Source: Gammaproteobacteria bacterium
GTDB lineage: Bacteria; Pseudomonadota; Gammaproteobacteria; Burkholderiales; Rhodocyclaceae
Assembly (NCBI GenBank): GCA_018819515.1
Contig: JAHJPX010000003.1
Span: 151,282-215,281 of the forward strand
Reading direction: 5' to 3'
DNA: 64,000 bases
In this document: positions 50,854 through 59,522 of the stretch, piece after piece
Layout of the letters: each line of letters begins with the position of its first letter
Position numbering within the stretch: position 1 is the stretch's first letter
Position numbers and translations under genes: made by a program
The notes under the pieces: generated by a model
Seen by the model: the letters and a program-made list of their open reading frames with translations, nothing else
Databases searched by the model: none
What the model was told of the DNA's origin: nothing

Positions 50854-52041
50854 TTGGTTGCAAAAAGCAGCGGTTCGAACGGTTCATCAGGCGGCTCGGT
50901 CACGATTATCGGTGCCGGCACGCAAGTCCAGGGCAACATTGCCTTCGCCGGCTATCTGCGGGTTGAAGGGGATGTCACCGGCAAGATTTCCTGCACCAGC
51001 GACTCGAACGGCACGACTGTTGTGCACGGCGCGGGCAGTGTGACCGGGGCGATCAGTTCTCCACACGTTGTCGTCAGCGGTCGTGTCCAGGGCCCAATGC
51101 GCGTGACGGGCTCGATAGAAGTGCACGACGGTGCGGCCATCGTCGGCGATGCCCGCTACAAAAAACTCTCCATTCAGGTTGGCGGGGCGATCAATGGCAA
51201 GTTGACGCCGATCCACCCCGAGGAGCACGACGAGTCGCAGCCGGATCGTCGCGTTCGCGGACTGGCTGCTTCCGAAGTCCGGCGTTGGGGCCTGCTGCCC
51301 ACGGCCGACCGACGCTCGGCCATGCGCGGCTGGGGCGCGGGCAAGCTCGCGTTGGTCGTGTTGCTAGTCGCCGCCGCCATCGTCGCGTGGCTCATTCCGG
51401 ACTCTTCCACGTCAAATGCGCCGGTGATCGTCAGTGCGCCGGAAGCCGCAAGCCCGCCTTCGGCTCCGACCTTCGAAGCAGCTTCCCCGGATACCCGTGG
51501 GCAAGACACGGAGGCGAAGACGGATGCAATGGAAGCCAAACCGGATCCCGCATCCGCACAGCCCATGCCGGCGTTGCACGCCGACGCCAAGCTTGCGGCG
51601 CCGGTGCCTGCTCCCGCTCCGGCGGCGGAGCCCATTGCTCCCGTTGCGAAAGCGGTTCAGGCAGCGCCGGCGCCTGTTCTTCCCGCCAAGCCGGATGTGC
51701 CCGAGGAGCGTCCCGCGCCGGGCATGGGCCGGGTGATCGCGATCAATGGGTATGACCCGAACAAGGTTTCGGACGTATTCTTCGTATCATCGAAGGAACG
51801 GTGCGTCATGTACATCAAGCGGCGCGACGATGCTGGTGAAGGAAGACGCATCGAGATTCCGAAGGGGACGAACAAGCGTTACCCGGTTGAGGAAAACGAC
51901 GTCGTGCGCCTCGCCGCGGGGCGGATGAGCATGTTCTTCCAGGGCCGCAAGGTTTCCGACAGGACGCTCGAGAGCGGCGTCTGGGTCACCTTCGTGCCAC
52001 TATCGTTTCCTGGCAGCGAGAAGGCTCCCGCGACCGAGTAG
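50854..52041 (+). CDS. Bactofilin-domain protein with membrane segment and C-terminal extension
   Basis: 395 residues if the TTG at 50854 is used (GGGG ~10 bases upstream); the frame stays open to an earlier TTG at 50788. N-terminal bactofilin domain (~15-120): TIIGAGTQVQGNIAFAGYLRVEGDVTGKIS, VTGAISSPHVVVSGRVQGPMRVTG, QVGGAINGKL. Then one transmembrane helix (KLALVVLLVAAAIVAWLI, ~165), a long Ala/Pro-rich linker, and a C-terminal beta-rich domain (~285-390). Bactofilins form nucleotide-free filaments; this one is probably membrane-tethered with a periplasmic domain. Start site is uncertain. Confidence 0.78.
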   Translation: MVAKSSGSNGSSGGSVTIIGAGTQVQGNIAFAGYLRVEGDVTGKISCTSDSNGTTVVHGAGSVTGAISSPHVVVSGRVQGPMRVTGSIEVHDGAAIVGDARYKKLSIQVGGAINGKLTPIHPEEHDESQPDRRVRGLAASEVRRWGLLPTADRRSAMRGWGAGKLALVVLLVAAAIVAWLIPDSSTSNAPVIVSAPEAASPPSAPTFEAASPDTRGQDTEAKTDAMEAKPDPASAQPMPALHADAKLAAPVPAPAPAAEPIAPVAKAVQAAPAPVLPAKPDVPEERPAPGMGRVIAINGYDPNKVSDVFFVSSKERCVMYIKRRDDAGEGRRIEIPKGTNKRYPVEENDVVRLAAGRMSMFFQGRKVSDRTLESGVWVTFVPLSFPGSEKAPATE

Positions 52042-52047
52042 CCGCCG

Positions 52048-52071
52048 TGGCGTATCGTCACGGCTGACTTT
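52048..52071 (-). repeat. Dispersed 24-bp repeat, copy 15
   Basis: Minus-strand AAAGTCAGCCGTGACG, AT, ACGCCA, 7 bp after the bactofilin stop. Confidence 0.9.
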
Positions 52072-52178
52072 TCCACGGTTTCCGCTTGACGGTGCGTCAT
52101 CGCCCGATGCATGGGAAAATCACGCGCAGTCTGCCGATTGGCGGACCACACAATCCAACCAAACAATTTCCTGCTGGC

Positions 52179-54191
52179 ATGAACTCATTCCCAAGGCTCC
52201 TCGCACCCCTCGACCTCGGCTTCTGCGCGCTGTCCAACCGCGTGCTGATGGGCTCCATGCACACCGGCCTCGAAGAAGCGCCCCACGGTTTCGAGCGCAT
52301 GGCGGCTTTCTACGCGGCGCGTGCCAAAGGCGGCGTCGGCCTGATCGTCACCGGCGGCATTGCGCCGAACAAGGATGGCCGGGCGTTGCCGGGTGCGGCG
52401 ATGCTGATCGACGAGGCCGGCGTCGCCGAGCATCGGACCATCACCGATGCCGTGCATGCCGAAGGCGGGCGCATCTGCATGCAGATACTGCATACCGGCC
52501 GCTATGCCATGCACCCGAAAGCCGTGGCGCCGTCGCCGCTGAAGGCGCCGATTGCGCCGTTTCCGCCGCGCGAGATGTCCGAGGCGGACATTGAGCAGAC
52601 CATCGCCGACTACGTGCGTTGCGCGCAACTGGCGCAGTCAGCCGGCTACGACGGCGTCGAGATCATGGGTTCCGAAGGCTACCTGATCAACCAGTTCATC
52701 GCGCCCTGCACCAACCAGCGCAGCGACCGCTGGGGCGGCAGCTTCGAGAACCGCACGCGCTTCGCGCTGGAGATCGTCCGCCGCACGCGGGCAGCGGTCG
52801 GCGAACGCTTCATCATCATCTACCGCCTGTCGATGATCGATCTGGTGGAAGAGGGCAGCAACTGGGACGAGGTGGTCGAACTCGCCAGGGCGGTCGAAGC
52901 CGCCGGTGCGACCCTCATCAACACCGGCATCGGCTGGCACGAAGCCCGTGTGCCGACCATCGCCACCATGGTGCCCGCCGCCGCATTCACCTGGGTGACG
53001 GCGAAGCTGCGCGGCGCGGTGAAAGTGCCGCTGATTACCTCGAATCGCATCAATACGCCGGAGATGGCCGAGGCCGTGCTGGCGCGTGGCGATGCCGACA
53101 TGGTCTCGATGGCTCGGCCCTTCCTTGCCGATCCGGACTTCGTCGCCAAGGCCGCCGCCGGCCGTTCGGCCGACATCAACACTTGCATCGCCTGCAACCA
53201 GGCCTGCCTCGACCACATCTTCGAGGGCAGGGCCTGCACCTGCCTCGTCAATCCGCTCGCCTGCCGCGAAACCGAATTCGTCATCCAGCCGGCGACCGCG
53301 AAGAAGCGCGTCGCCGTTGTCGGCGCCGGCCCGGCCGGCATGGCTGCCGCCAGCGTCGCCGCCGAGCGCGGCCACCGCGTGACGCTGTTTGATTCCGCCG
53401 ACCGCATCGGCGGCCAGTTCAACTACGCCAAGCGTATTCCCGGCAAGGAGGAGTTCGACAACACGCTGCGCTACTTCGGCCGCCGGCTGGCGCAGGCGGG
53501 GGTGGACGTGCAGCTCAATCGGCGTGTCACCACGGCTGACTTTTCGGGTTTCGATGCGGTGTTGCTCGCCACCGGTATCGTGCCGCGCACGCCTGCCATT
53601 CCCGGCATCGAGCACGCCAAAGTCATCAGTTACATCGAAGCGATCACTGGTGCCAAGCCGGTCGGGCAGCGCGTCGCGGTGATCGGCGCGGGCGGCATTG
53701 GCTTCGACGTTTGCGAACTGGTCACGCATGCAGCGAATGGGGGCGACGAGATCGACGCCTATCGGCAGGCGTGGGGCATCGATGCGAACTATGAAAATCG
53801 TGGCGGCGTTTGCCGTCCGCAGGAGAAGACCAGCGGCCGCGAAGTCTGGCTGCTACAGCGCAAGACCACCAAGGTCGGCGACGGCCTCGCCAAGACCACG
53901 GGCTGGATACGCCGCAGCACGCTTGCCCGGCGAGGAGTCAGGATGCTGGCGGGCGTCAGCTACGAGCGCATCGACGACGCCGGCCTGCACATCACCGTCG
54001 ACGGCAAGGTGCAACTGCTGCCGGTCGACACCGTCATCCTTTGCGCCGGCCAGGAACCGCTGCGCGAACTCGAAGCGCCGCTACGCGCGGGCGGCATCGA
54101 AGTGCACCTGATCGGTGGTGCCGACGTGGCAGCCGAACTCGACGCCAAGCGCGCCATCGCGCAGGGTACGGAGGTCGCGGCAGCGCTTTAA
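52179..54191 (+). CDS. NADH:flavin oxidoreductase, 2,4-dienoyl-CoA reductase type
   Basis: 670 residues from the ATG at 52179, equal to FadH length. N-terminal OYE-like TIM barrel (FMN): MGSMHTGLEE, QILHTGRYAM, DGVEIMGSEGYLINQF, then the [4Fe-4S] cysteines CIACNQACLDHIFEG-RACTC, and C-terminal FAD/NADPH domains (VAVVGAGPAGMAAA, VAVIGAGGIGFDVCEL). Reduces 2,4-dienoyl-CoA or related enones. The repeat-encoded RRVTTADFSGFDAVLLATG (~448-466) lies just before the conserved ATG motif. No fatty-acid genes adjacent. Confidence 0.92.
   Translation: MNSFPRLLAPLDLGFCALSNRVLMGSMHTGLEEAPHGFERMAAFYAARAKGGVGLIVTGGIAPNKDGRALPGAAMLIDEAGVAEHRTITDAVHAEGGRICMQILHTGRYAMHPKAVAPSPLKAPIAPFPPREMSEADIEQTIADYVRCAQLAQSAGYDGVEIMGSEGYLINQFIAPCTNQRSDRWGGSFENRTRFALEIVRRTRAAVGERFIIIYRLSMIDLVEEGSNWDEVVELARAVEAAGATLINTGIGWHEARVPTIATMVPAAAFTWVTAKLRGAVKVPLITSNRINTPEMAEAVLARGDADMVSMARPFLADPDFVAKAAAGRSADINTCIACNQACLDHIFEGRACTCLVNPLACRETEFVIQPATAKKRVAVVGAGPAGMAAASVAAERGHRVTLFDSADRIGGQFNYAKRIPGKEEFDNTLRYFGRRLAQAGVDVQLNRRVTTADFSGFDAVLLATGIVPRTPAIPGIEHAKVISYIEAITGAKPVGQRVAVIGAGGIGFDVCELVTHAANGGDEIDAYRQAWGIDANYENRGGVCRPQEKTSGREVWLLQRKTTKVGDGLAKTTGWIRRSTLARRGVRMLAGVSYERIDDAGLHITVDGKVQLLPVDTVILCAGQEPLRELEAPLRAGGIEVHLIGGADVAAELDAKRAIAQGTEVAAAL
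53520..53543 (-). repeat. Dispersed 24-bp repeat, copy 16
   Basis: Inside the dienoyl-CoA reductase-type gene, coding RRVTTADF. Minus-strand AAAGTCAGCCGTGGTG, AC, ACGCCG. Confidence 0.9.
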
Positions 54192-54193
54192 GC

Positions 54194-54217
54194 AAAGTCA
54201 GCCGTAGCGATACGCCG
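54194..54217 (+). repeat. Dispersed 24-bp repeat, copy 17
   Basis: AAAGTCAGCCGTAGCG, AT, ACGCCG, 2 bp after the stop of the reductase gene. Confidence 0.9.
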
Positions 54218-54254
54218 CGCGGCAAGGGAAAATCTGTTCAGGCGAAGATGACCC

Positions 54255-55214
54255 ATGGAAATGACACTTGAAGAAGCGCTTGCCAAGATGAAGGCGCTGA
54301 AGGAAGAGCGCGAGGCGATCTGCGAGCCGTGGCACAGCTTCTGGTACCACCGTCCCTCGCGCCGGTTTCCGCCGCAGACCGTGCAATCGCCGGACGAATA
54401 CGACGGCAGCGACCGGCTCTGCGTCGCCTGCACCCAGACGGACCTGTCCGCGTCGGCGCAGAAGAAGCTGGTCGAGCGGTGGTGCCGCGAACTGCCGCAG
54501 ATGACGGAGGTCAGATACCTCTGGTTTCAGAGCAAGACTACCCAGGCGATGTTCGAGGCCGCCTGCCGGAATCCTTCCCTGGAAGGCTTGTACGTCAAGT
54601 GGGGCAGCATTTCCTCGATCGATTCGCTGCCGCAGTTGAAGAGTCTCAAGTACCTGCACTTGAGTTCGGCGGGCATCGAGTCGCTGGAACCGCTGAGCTG
54701 CATGCCGCAACTGGTGTGGCTGGAGTTGTGCAAAGCGCGGGGCTTGCGCGACCTCACGCCTCTGTCCCAATTGCAAAACCTCGAGGGTCTCATGTTGACC
54801 GGCGACACCAATAGCCTGGGGATATGCAAGACGCAAACTTTGCGGCCGCTTGCCAGCTTGAAGCGGCTGAAGTGGTTGGTGCTGCGCGCGTTCGTTGCGG
54901 AAGATGGTTCGCTCGATCCGCTGGGAACGTTGTCGGACCTGCAGCAGTTGATTGTCAGCAACCGTTTTCCGGTGGAAGAATTCGCCCGCTTGTCGGCGCG
55001 ATTGCCGGATACCGAGTGCGACGCGTTCATTCCGCATTCGGAACCCTTGGTCCATATGGGTTTCAAGTGCAAGAAATGCAGGATCGAGCATCTGGTGTTG
55101 CTGACCGGGAAAGCAAGCAAAAGTTACCTGTGTCCCGTTTGCGATGCCAAGCGGCTGGCGGCACACGTCGCGAAATTCGAGGCAGCGGCAGCGGCAGTAA
55201 GGAATGCGCAATAG
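54255..55214 (+). CDS. Leucine-rich-repeat protein with C-terminal zinc ribbon
   Basis: 319 residues, ATG at 54255. A helical N-terminus (~1-25), then several irregular leucine-rich repeats (~90-230) such as LPQLKSLKYLHLSSAGIESL and LSQLQNLEGLMLTG. Near the C-terminus FKCKKCRIEHLVLL and YLCPVCDAKRLA provide two CxxC pairs spaced ~23 residues apart, a zinc-ribbon-like site. No signal peptide. Probably a cytosolic protein- or nucleic-acid-binding factor; family not identified. Confidence 0.7.
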   Translation: MEMTLEEALAKMKALKEEREAICEPWHSFWYHRPSRRFPPQTVQSPDEYDGSDRLCVACTQTDLSASAQKKLVERWCRELPQMTEVRYLWFQSKTTQAMFEAACRNPSLEGLYVKWGSISSIDSLPQLKSLKYLHLSSAGIESLEPLSCMPQLVWLELCKARGLRDLTPLSQLQNLEGLMLTGDTNSLGICKTQTLRPLASLKRLKWLVLRAFVAEDGSLDPLGTLSDLQQLIVSNRFPVEEFARLSARLPDTECDAFIPHSEPLVHMGFKCKKCRIEHLVLLTGKASKSYLCPVCDAKRLAAHVAKFEAAAAAVRNAQ

Positions 55215-55267
55215 GGAACGCCGGCGGTGGAAGCGGCGATGCGGCCACACTTGGAAAGGAATGCGCC

Positions 55268-56272
55268 ATGCAACTGGGAATGATCGGTCTGGGGCGGATG
55301 GGCGCGAACATGTGCCGGCGCCTGATGCGTGCGGGGCATGAGTGCGTGGTCCACGATATCGACGCCGATGCGGTGGCGCGGTTGGCGGACGAGGGTGCGA
55401 TCGGCACATCGTCGCTGGAAGACTTCGTCGGCAAACTGGAAAGGCCGCGCAGAATCTGGTTGATGGTGCCGGCGGCGATTGTCGAACCCACCGTCGCCGC
55501 CCTGGCGAAACTGCTCGATCGCGGCGACGTGCTGATCGACGGCGGCAACTCGCACTATCGCGACGCGATCCGGCGGGCCGGGTTGCTGGCGCCGCTCGAC
55601 ATACATTTCGTCGACGTCGGCACCAGCGGCGGCGTCTGGGGGCTGGAGCAGGGCTATTGCCTGATGATAGGCGGCGAAACGGAAGTGGTGGAACATCTCG
55701 ATCGGCTCTTCAAGGCATTGGCGCCGGGCGGCAGCGGCCCCACGCCGGCCGAACAGGGCTACCTGCATTGCGGCGCCAGCGGCGCCGGACACTTCGTGAA
55801 GATGGTCCACAACGGCATCGAGTATGGCCTCATGGCCGCCTACTCTGAGGGCTTCAACCTGCTGCGCCATGCCAATGCCGGCGAGGCGACACAGGAGCAA
55901 AACGCCGAGACGACACCCCTCGACGATCCGGCCGCCTATCGCTACGACTTCGACCTGGGCGCCATCGCCGAGGTCTGGCGGCGCGGCAGCGTGATCCGTT
56001 CATGGCTATTGGATCTGACCGCGCAGGCGCTGGCGAAGGACGCCGATCTGTCGGCTTTCGCGGGCCACGTTTCCGATTCCGGCGAAGGACGCTGGACGCT
56101 GAAGGCCGCCATCGACACGGCCGTGCCGGTGCCGGTGCTGAGCGCGGCGCTGTTCGAGCGCTTCAGCTCGCGCGGCGAAAGCGGCTTCGCCGACAAGCTG
56201 CTGTCGGCGATGCGCGCCGAGTTCGGCGGTCACGCGGAACAGCAGGCGAAGAAGAAGGAGAAGGGGGCGTGA
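55268..56272 (+). CDS. gnd: 6-phosphogluconate dehydrogenase (YqeC/GndA type)
   Basis: 334 residues, ATG at 55268, AAAGGA upstream. Rossmann start QLGMIGLGRMGANMCRRL, then DGGNSHYRDAIRRA, the catalytic GTSGGVWGLEQGYCLMIGG and HFVKMVHNGIEYGLMAAYSEGF. Shorter than Gnd proper, matching the short NAD-dependent decarboxylating type. Converts 6-phosphogluconate to ribulose 5-phosphate plus CO2. First of gnd-zwf-pgl, overlapping zwf by 4 bp. Confidence 0.93.
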   Translation: MQLGMIGLGRMGANMCRRLMRAGHECVVHDIDADAVARLADEGAIGTSSLEDFVGKLERPRRIWLMVPAAIVEPTVAALAKLLDRGDVLIDGGNSHYRDAIRRAGLLAPLDIHFVDVGTSGGVWGLEQGYCLMIGGETEVVEHLDRLFKALAPGGSGPTPAEQGYLHCGASGAGHFVKMVHNGIEYGLMAAYSEGFNLLRHANAGEATQEQNAETTPLDDPAAYRYDFDLGAIAEVWRRGSVIRSWLLDLTAQALAKDADLSAFAGHVSDSGEGRWTLKAAIDTAVPVPVLSAALFERFSSRGESGFADKLLSAMRAEFGGHAEQQAKKKEKGA

Positions 56273-57648
56273 GCGCGCCGCGCTCCGACGCGCTGGTGTT
56301 GTTCGGCGCCACCGGCGACCTGGCGGCGAAGAAGATCTACCCGGCCTTGCAGCAGTTGGTCCGGCGCGGTCATCTGGACATTCCGGTGATCGGTATCGCG
56401 CGCGGCGGCTGGGATCTGCAACGCCTGCAAGCGCATATCCGGTCGGCGCTGGTCCGGCGACCCGACTTCGACGCAGCCGCGACGGACAAGCTGTGCGGCC
56501 AGTTGCGCTTCGTCGACGGCGACTACAACGACGCGGCGACCTTCGGCCGGCTGTGCAACGCGTTGGGCGAGGCGCAACGACCGCTGTTCTACCTGGCGAT
56601 TCCGCCCAGCATGTTTCCCGCCGTGGTCACCGGCCTGGGCCGGCTGCCGTGCGCCGCTGACAGCCGCGTGGTGGTGGAAAAGCCGTTCGGCCGCAACCTT
56701 GCTTCGGCACAGCAACTGAACCGGACGCTGCATGCGGAATTCGACGAGTCGGCGATCTTTCGCATCGACCATTACCTCGGCAAGGAGCCGGTGCAGAACC
56801 TGCTGTTCTTCCGTTTTGCCAATTCCTTCCTGGAACCGATCTGGAACCGCAACTACGTCGACAGCGTGCAGATTACGATGGCCGAAGCCTTCGGCGTCGA
56901 AGGGCGCGGCCGCTTCTACGAGGAGGTCGGCGCGGTACGCGACGTCGTGCAGAACCACCTGCTGCAGGTGGTTGCCAATCTCGCCATGGAGCCGCCGATC
57001 GGCACCGGCAGCGAACCGGTGCGCGACGAGAAGATCAAGGTGTTCCGAGCCATTCGCACGTTGACCGGGCGCAGCCTGGTGCGCGGCCAGTACCGCGGCT
57101 ATCGCGACGAGGCGGACGTGGCCGCGGACTCGCAGGTGGAGACCTTCGCTGCGATGCAGGTGCATCTGGATTCCTGGCGCTGGCAGGGCGTGCCCTTCTT
57201 CATTCGAGCCGGCAAGCAACTGCCGGTCACCGCCACCGAGGTCTTCGTCGCCCTGCATCGTCCGCCGCAGCAAGTGTTTCCGGACACGATGCCGCAGGCG
57301 AACTACCTGCGCTTCCGGCTCGGGCCGCGCCAGGTCGCCATTGCGCTCGGCGCGCAGGTGAAGCGGCATGGCACTGAGAACGTCGGCGAGGAGGTGGAAC
57401 TGTTCGCCTGCAACACGCAGGACGACGAAATGGAAGCCTACGAGCGCCTGCTCGGCGACGCGCTGAAGGGCGATGCGGCGTTGTTCGGACGGCAGGATGC
57501 CGTCGAGGCGGCATGGCGCATCGTCGATCCGATCCTCGCCCGGAAAACAGCAGTCCATGACTATGAACCGGGGAGTTGGGGACCGGCCGAGGCGGACGCG
57601 ATGATCGCGCCCTACGGCGGCTGGCGCAATCCGCTGGCCGTCGCCTGA
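56269..57648 (+). CDS. zwf: Glucose-6-phosphate dehydrogenase
   Basis: 459 residues from a GTG overlapping the gnd stop. NADP loop VLFGATGDLAAKKIYPAL, substrate/active-site RIDHYLGKEPVQNLLFFRF (catalytic His region), VEKPFGRNLASAQQLN and the C-terminal FFIRAGKQLPVT and GEEVELFACN blocks. First step of the oxidative pentose phosphate pathway, a source of NADPH that PhaB and biosynthesis need. Slightly shorter than the typical ~490. Confidence 0.95.
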   Translation: MSAPRSDALVLFGATGDLAAKKIYPALQQLVRRGHLDIPVIGIARGGWDLQRLQAHIRSALVRRPDFDAAATDKLCGQLRFVDGDYNDAATFGRLCNALGEAQRPLFYLAIPPSMFPAVVTGLGRLPCAADSRVVVEKPFGRNLASAQQLNRTLHAEFDESAIFRIDHYLGKEPVQNLLFFRFANSFLEPIWNRNYVDSVQITMAEAFGVEGRGRFYEEVGAVRDVVQNHLLQVVANLAMEPPIGTGSEPVRDEKIKVFRAIRTLTGRSLVRGQYRGYRDEADVAADSQVETFAAMQVHLDSWRWQGVPFFIRAGKQLPVTATEVFVALHRPPQQVFPDTMPQANYLRFRLGPRQVAIALGAQVKRHGTENVGEEVELFACNTQDDEMEAYERLLGDALKGDAALFGRQDAVEAAWRIVDPILARKTAVHDYEPGSWGPAEADAMIAPYGGWRNPLAVA

Positions 57649-57653
57649 TCAAG

Positions 57654-58355
57654 ATGCCGGCGCTGCCGTTCGAAGTGCTCCCCGACGCGGACGCGGCGGC
57701 CCGCCGTGCTGCCGACCACATCGCCGCGCAGGCAAGGGAGGCGATCGCCGGGCGCGGTCGCTTCGCCGTCGCCTTCAGCGGCGGCAGAACGCCGGAAGCG
57801 ATGTTCCGTTTTCTCGCCAGGGAAGAGATCGACTGGGCGAAGGTGCACATCGCGCAGGTCGATGAACGCATCGCGCCTGCCGGCAGTTCCGACCGCAACC
57901 TTTCGCAACTGCGCGCCGCGCTGCTCGACCATGTGTCCATCCCGAAGGCACAGGTTCACGCGATGCCGGTCAAGCGCGCCGATCTGGACGTCGCTGTGCA
58001 AGCGTACGGCAGGCGGCTGGCGGAAATCGCCGGTGCGCCGCCGGTGCTCGACCTCGTGCATCTCGGCCTCGGCGGCGACGGGCACACGGCTTCGCTGGTG
58101 CCCGGCGACGCGGCGCTCGATGTCACGGACGCCGACGTCGCCACCACCGGCCCCTATGCCGGGCGGCGGCGGATGACGCTCACGTTGCCGATCATCAATC
58201 GCGCCCGCGGCATTGTCTGGTTGGTGACCGGCGCGGAAAAGTCAGCCGTGGTGGCACGCCTCCTGCGCGGCGACGAGACGATGCCGGCGGGCCGGGTCAA
58301 TCGCGCGTCCGCGCTGCTGCTGGTCGATCAGGAAGCAGCGCCGAAAACGGAGTGA
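57654..58355 (+). CDS. pgl: 6-phosphogluconolactonase
   Basis: 233 residues, ATG 6 bases after the zwf stop. Fits the glucosamine-6-phosphate isomerase/6PGL fold: FAVAFSGGRTPEAMFRFLA, VDERIAPAGSSDRNLSQL and HLGLGGDGHTASLVPGD. Hydrolyses 6-phosphogluconolactone between Zwf and Gnd, completing the operon. Residues ~194-203 (GAEKSAVVARLL) contain repeat copy 18 where homologues carry a similar AxR-rich helix. Confidence 0.93.
   Translation: MPALPFEVLPDADAAARRAADHIAAQAREAIAGRGRFAVAFSGGRTPEAMFRFLAREEIDWAKVHIAQVDERIAPAGSSDRNLSQLRAALLDHVSIPKAQVHAMPVKRADLDVAVQAYGRRLAEIAGAPPVLDLVHLGLGGDGHTASLVPGDAALDVTDADVATTGPYAGRRRMTLTLPIINRARGIVWLVTGAEKSAVVARLLRGDETMPAGRVNRASALLLVDQEAAPKTE
58238..58261 (+). repeat. 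Dispersed 24-bp repeat, copy 18
   Basis: Inside pgl, coding KSAVVARL: AAAGTCAGCCGTGGTG, GC, ACGCCT. Confidence 0.88.
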
Positions 58356-58439
58356 AGTGGCGCGCCGAGCCGAGCCGTGTCGCCAGAAGGCCTTTCCGAG
58401 CGCCGAATAATCTCCAGCAGATAAGCGGGAAGGGCTATA

Positions 58440-58470
58440 GTATCCCTTGACATCCATATCCGTGGGATAC
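58440..58470 (+). promoter_or_regulatory. Inverted repeat just before the NTase-fold gene
   Basis: GTATCCC (58440-58446) and GGGATAC (58464-58470) flank 17 bases and end one base before the ATG at 58472. TTGACA occurs inside (58447-58452). Likely an operator or a translation-blocking hairpin. Confidence 0.55.
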
Positions 58471-58471
58471 C

Positions 58472-59512
58472 ATGTCTTCGCTGTATACGACGCAAACGCC
58501 GCCACTGGCGGCGCTCTATGGCACGCTCGACGGCCAAGTGCGGGCCGGGGCGCCCGTATTCGCCGGCACTGCCGGCTCGGTCGTCAAACGGTCGAACGCG
58601 CAGGGCTTTCGTTTCCATGCCCGGCGCTACTACGACGGCGACGGCAAGCAACGGGAAGTCTACGTGGCCGGACCGGTCGGCAATGCCGAGGCGGATGCCG
58701 CCGCCGAGCGCCTGCGCGAGTGGGTCGCCGAAGTGAAAGCGATGACCGCGGACCTGCGCCTGCTGGGGCGCGAGGGCTTTCAGTTGGCCGATAGCCGAAG
58801 CTATGCCACGCTCGCCAGCCTGCACCTGCACGGCCTGTTCTGGGCTGGCGCGGTGCTGGTCGGTTCGCATGCCTTCGGCGTATTGCTGAATCAACTTGGC
58901 ATTCGTGCCGCCGCCTATGCGACGGAGGACATCGACATCGCCCGACGTGAAGCGTTGGCGCTGCCGTCCGTGACCGAACGAAGTTTCCTCGACATGTTGC
59001 GTGAAAGCGGAATTCCCTTCGTCGAGGTGCCGCAGCTGGACGCTCGCCAACCGGCGACCAGCTTCAAGCAACGCGGCCGATCGCGCTTTCACGTCGACCT
59101 GCTGGTACCCAGTGCGGACAACAGCTTTCCCGTGGTGGTGGTGCCCGAGTTGCAGGCGCACGCCACCGGGCTGCCTTATCTCGCCTACCTGCTTGGCGCG
59201 ACCCAGTTCGCCACGCTGCTCTCCCGTGAGGGCGCCTGCCCGGTTCGCGTGCCGCAACCGCCGCGCTTCGCCCTGCACAAGCTGCTGGTTTCCCAGTTGC
59301 GCGGCGGCGCCAAGGGCGAGAAGGACAGCTTCCAGGCCGCCGTGCTGCTGGCGGTCGTGGGTGAGACGCAGTCCGGCGCGATAGACGCTGCGTTCGGCGA
59401 ATTGCCGCGTTCCGTCCGCACATCGGTGCGCAAGGCGCTGCGCCTGGTCGAGCAGCAACTGGCCGACGACCACCCGCGCGCCTGGGAAGAATGCGCGGAG
59501 CTGCTTCGGTGA
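58472..59512 (+). CDS. GSU2403-type nucleotidyltransferase-fold protein
   Basis: 346 residues. N-terminal helical part (~1-100), then an NTase-like core around VGSHAFGVLLNQLGIRAAAYATEDIDIAR (~130-160), with the G-S and D-x-D pattern of nucleotidyltransferases, followed by a helical C-terminal region (LHKLLVSQLRGGAKGEKDSFQAAVLLAVV). The family is of unknown function; related NTases act as toxins or in defence (AbiEii-like). No antitoxin-like partner is next to it. An inverted repeat overlaps its translation start region. Confidence 0.8.
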   Translation: MSSLYTTQTPPLAALYGTLDGQVRAGAPVFAGTAGSVVKRSNAQGFRFHARRYYDGDGKQREVYVAGPVGNAEADAAAERLREWVAEVKAMTADLRLLGREGFQLADSRSYATLASLHLHGLFWAGAVLVGSHAFGVLLNQLGIRAAAYATEDIDIARREALALPSVTERSFLDMLRESGIPFVEVPQLDARQPATSFKQRGRSRFHVDLLVPSADNSFPVVVVPELQAHATGLPYLAYLLGATQFATLLSREGACPVRVPQPPRFALHKLLVSQLRGGAKGEKDSFQAAVLLAVVGETQSGAIDAAFGELPRSVRTSVRKALRLVEQQLADDHPRAWEECAELLR

Positions 59513-59522
59513 CGATACAAAT

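Noticed and set aside
52638..53729. Antisense frame of 363 codons over the dienoyl-CoA reductase-type gene.
   Set aside because: Composition typical of a shadow frame and no ribosome site.
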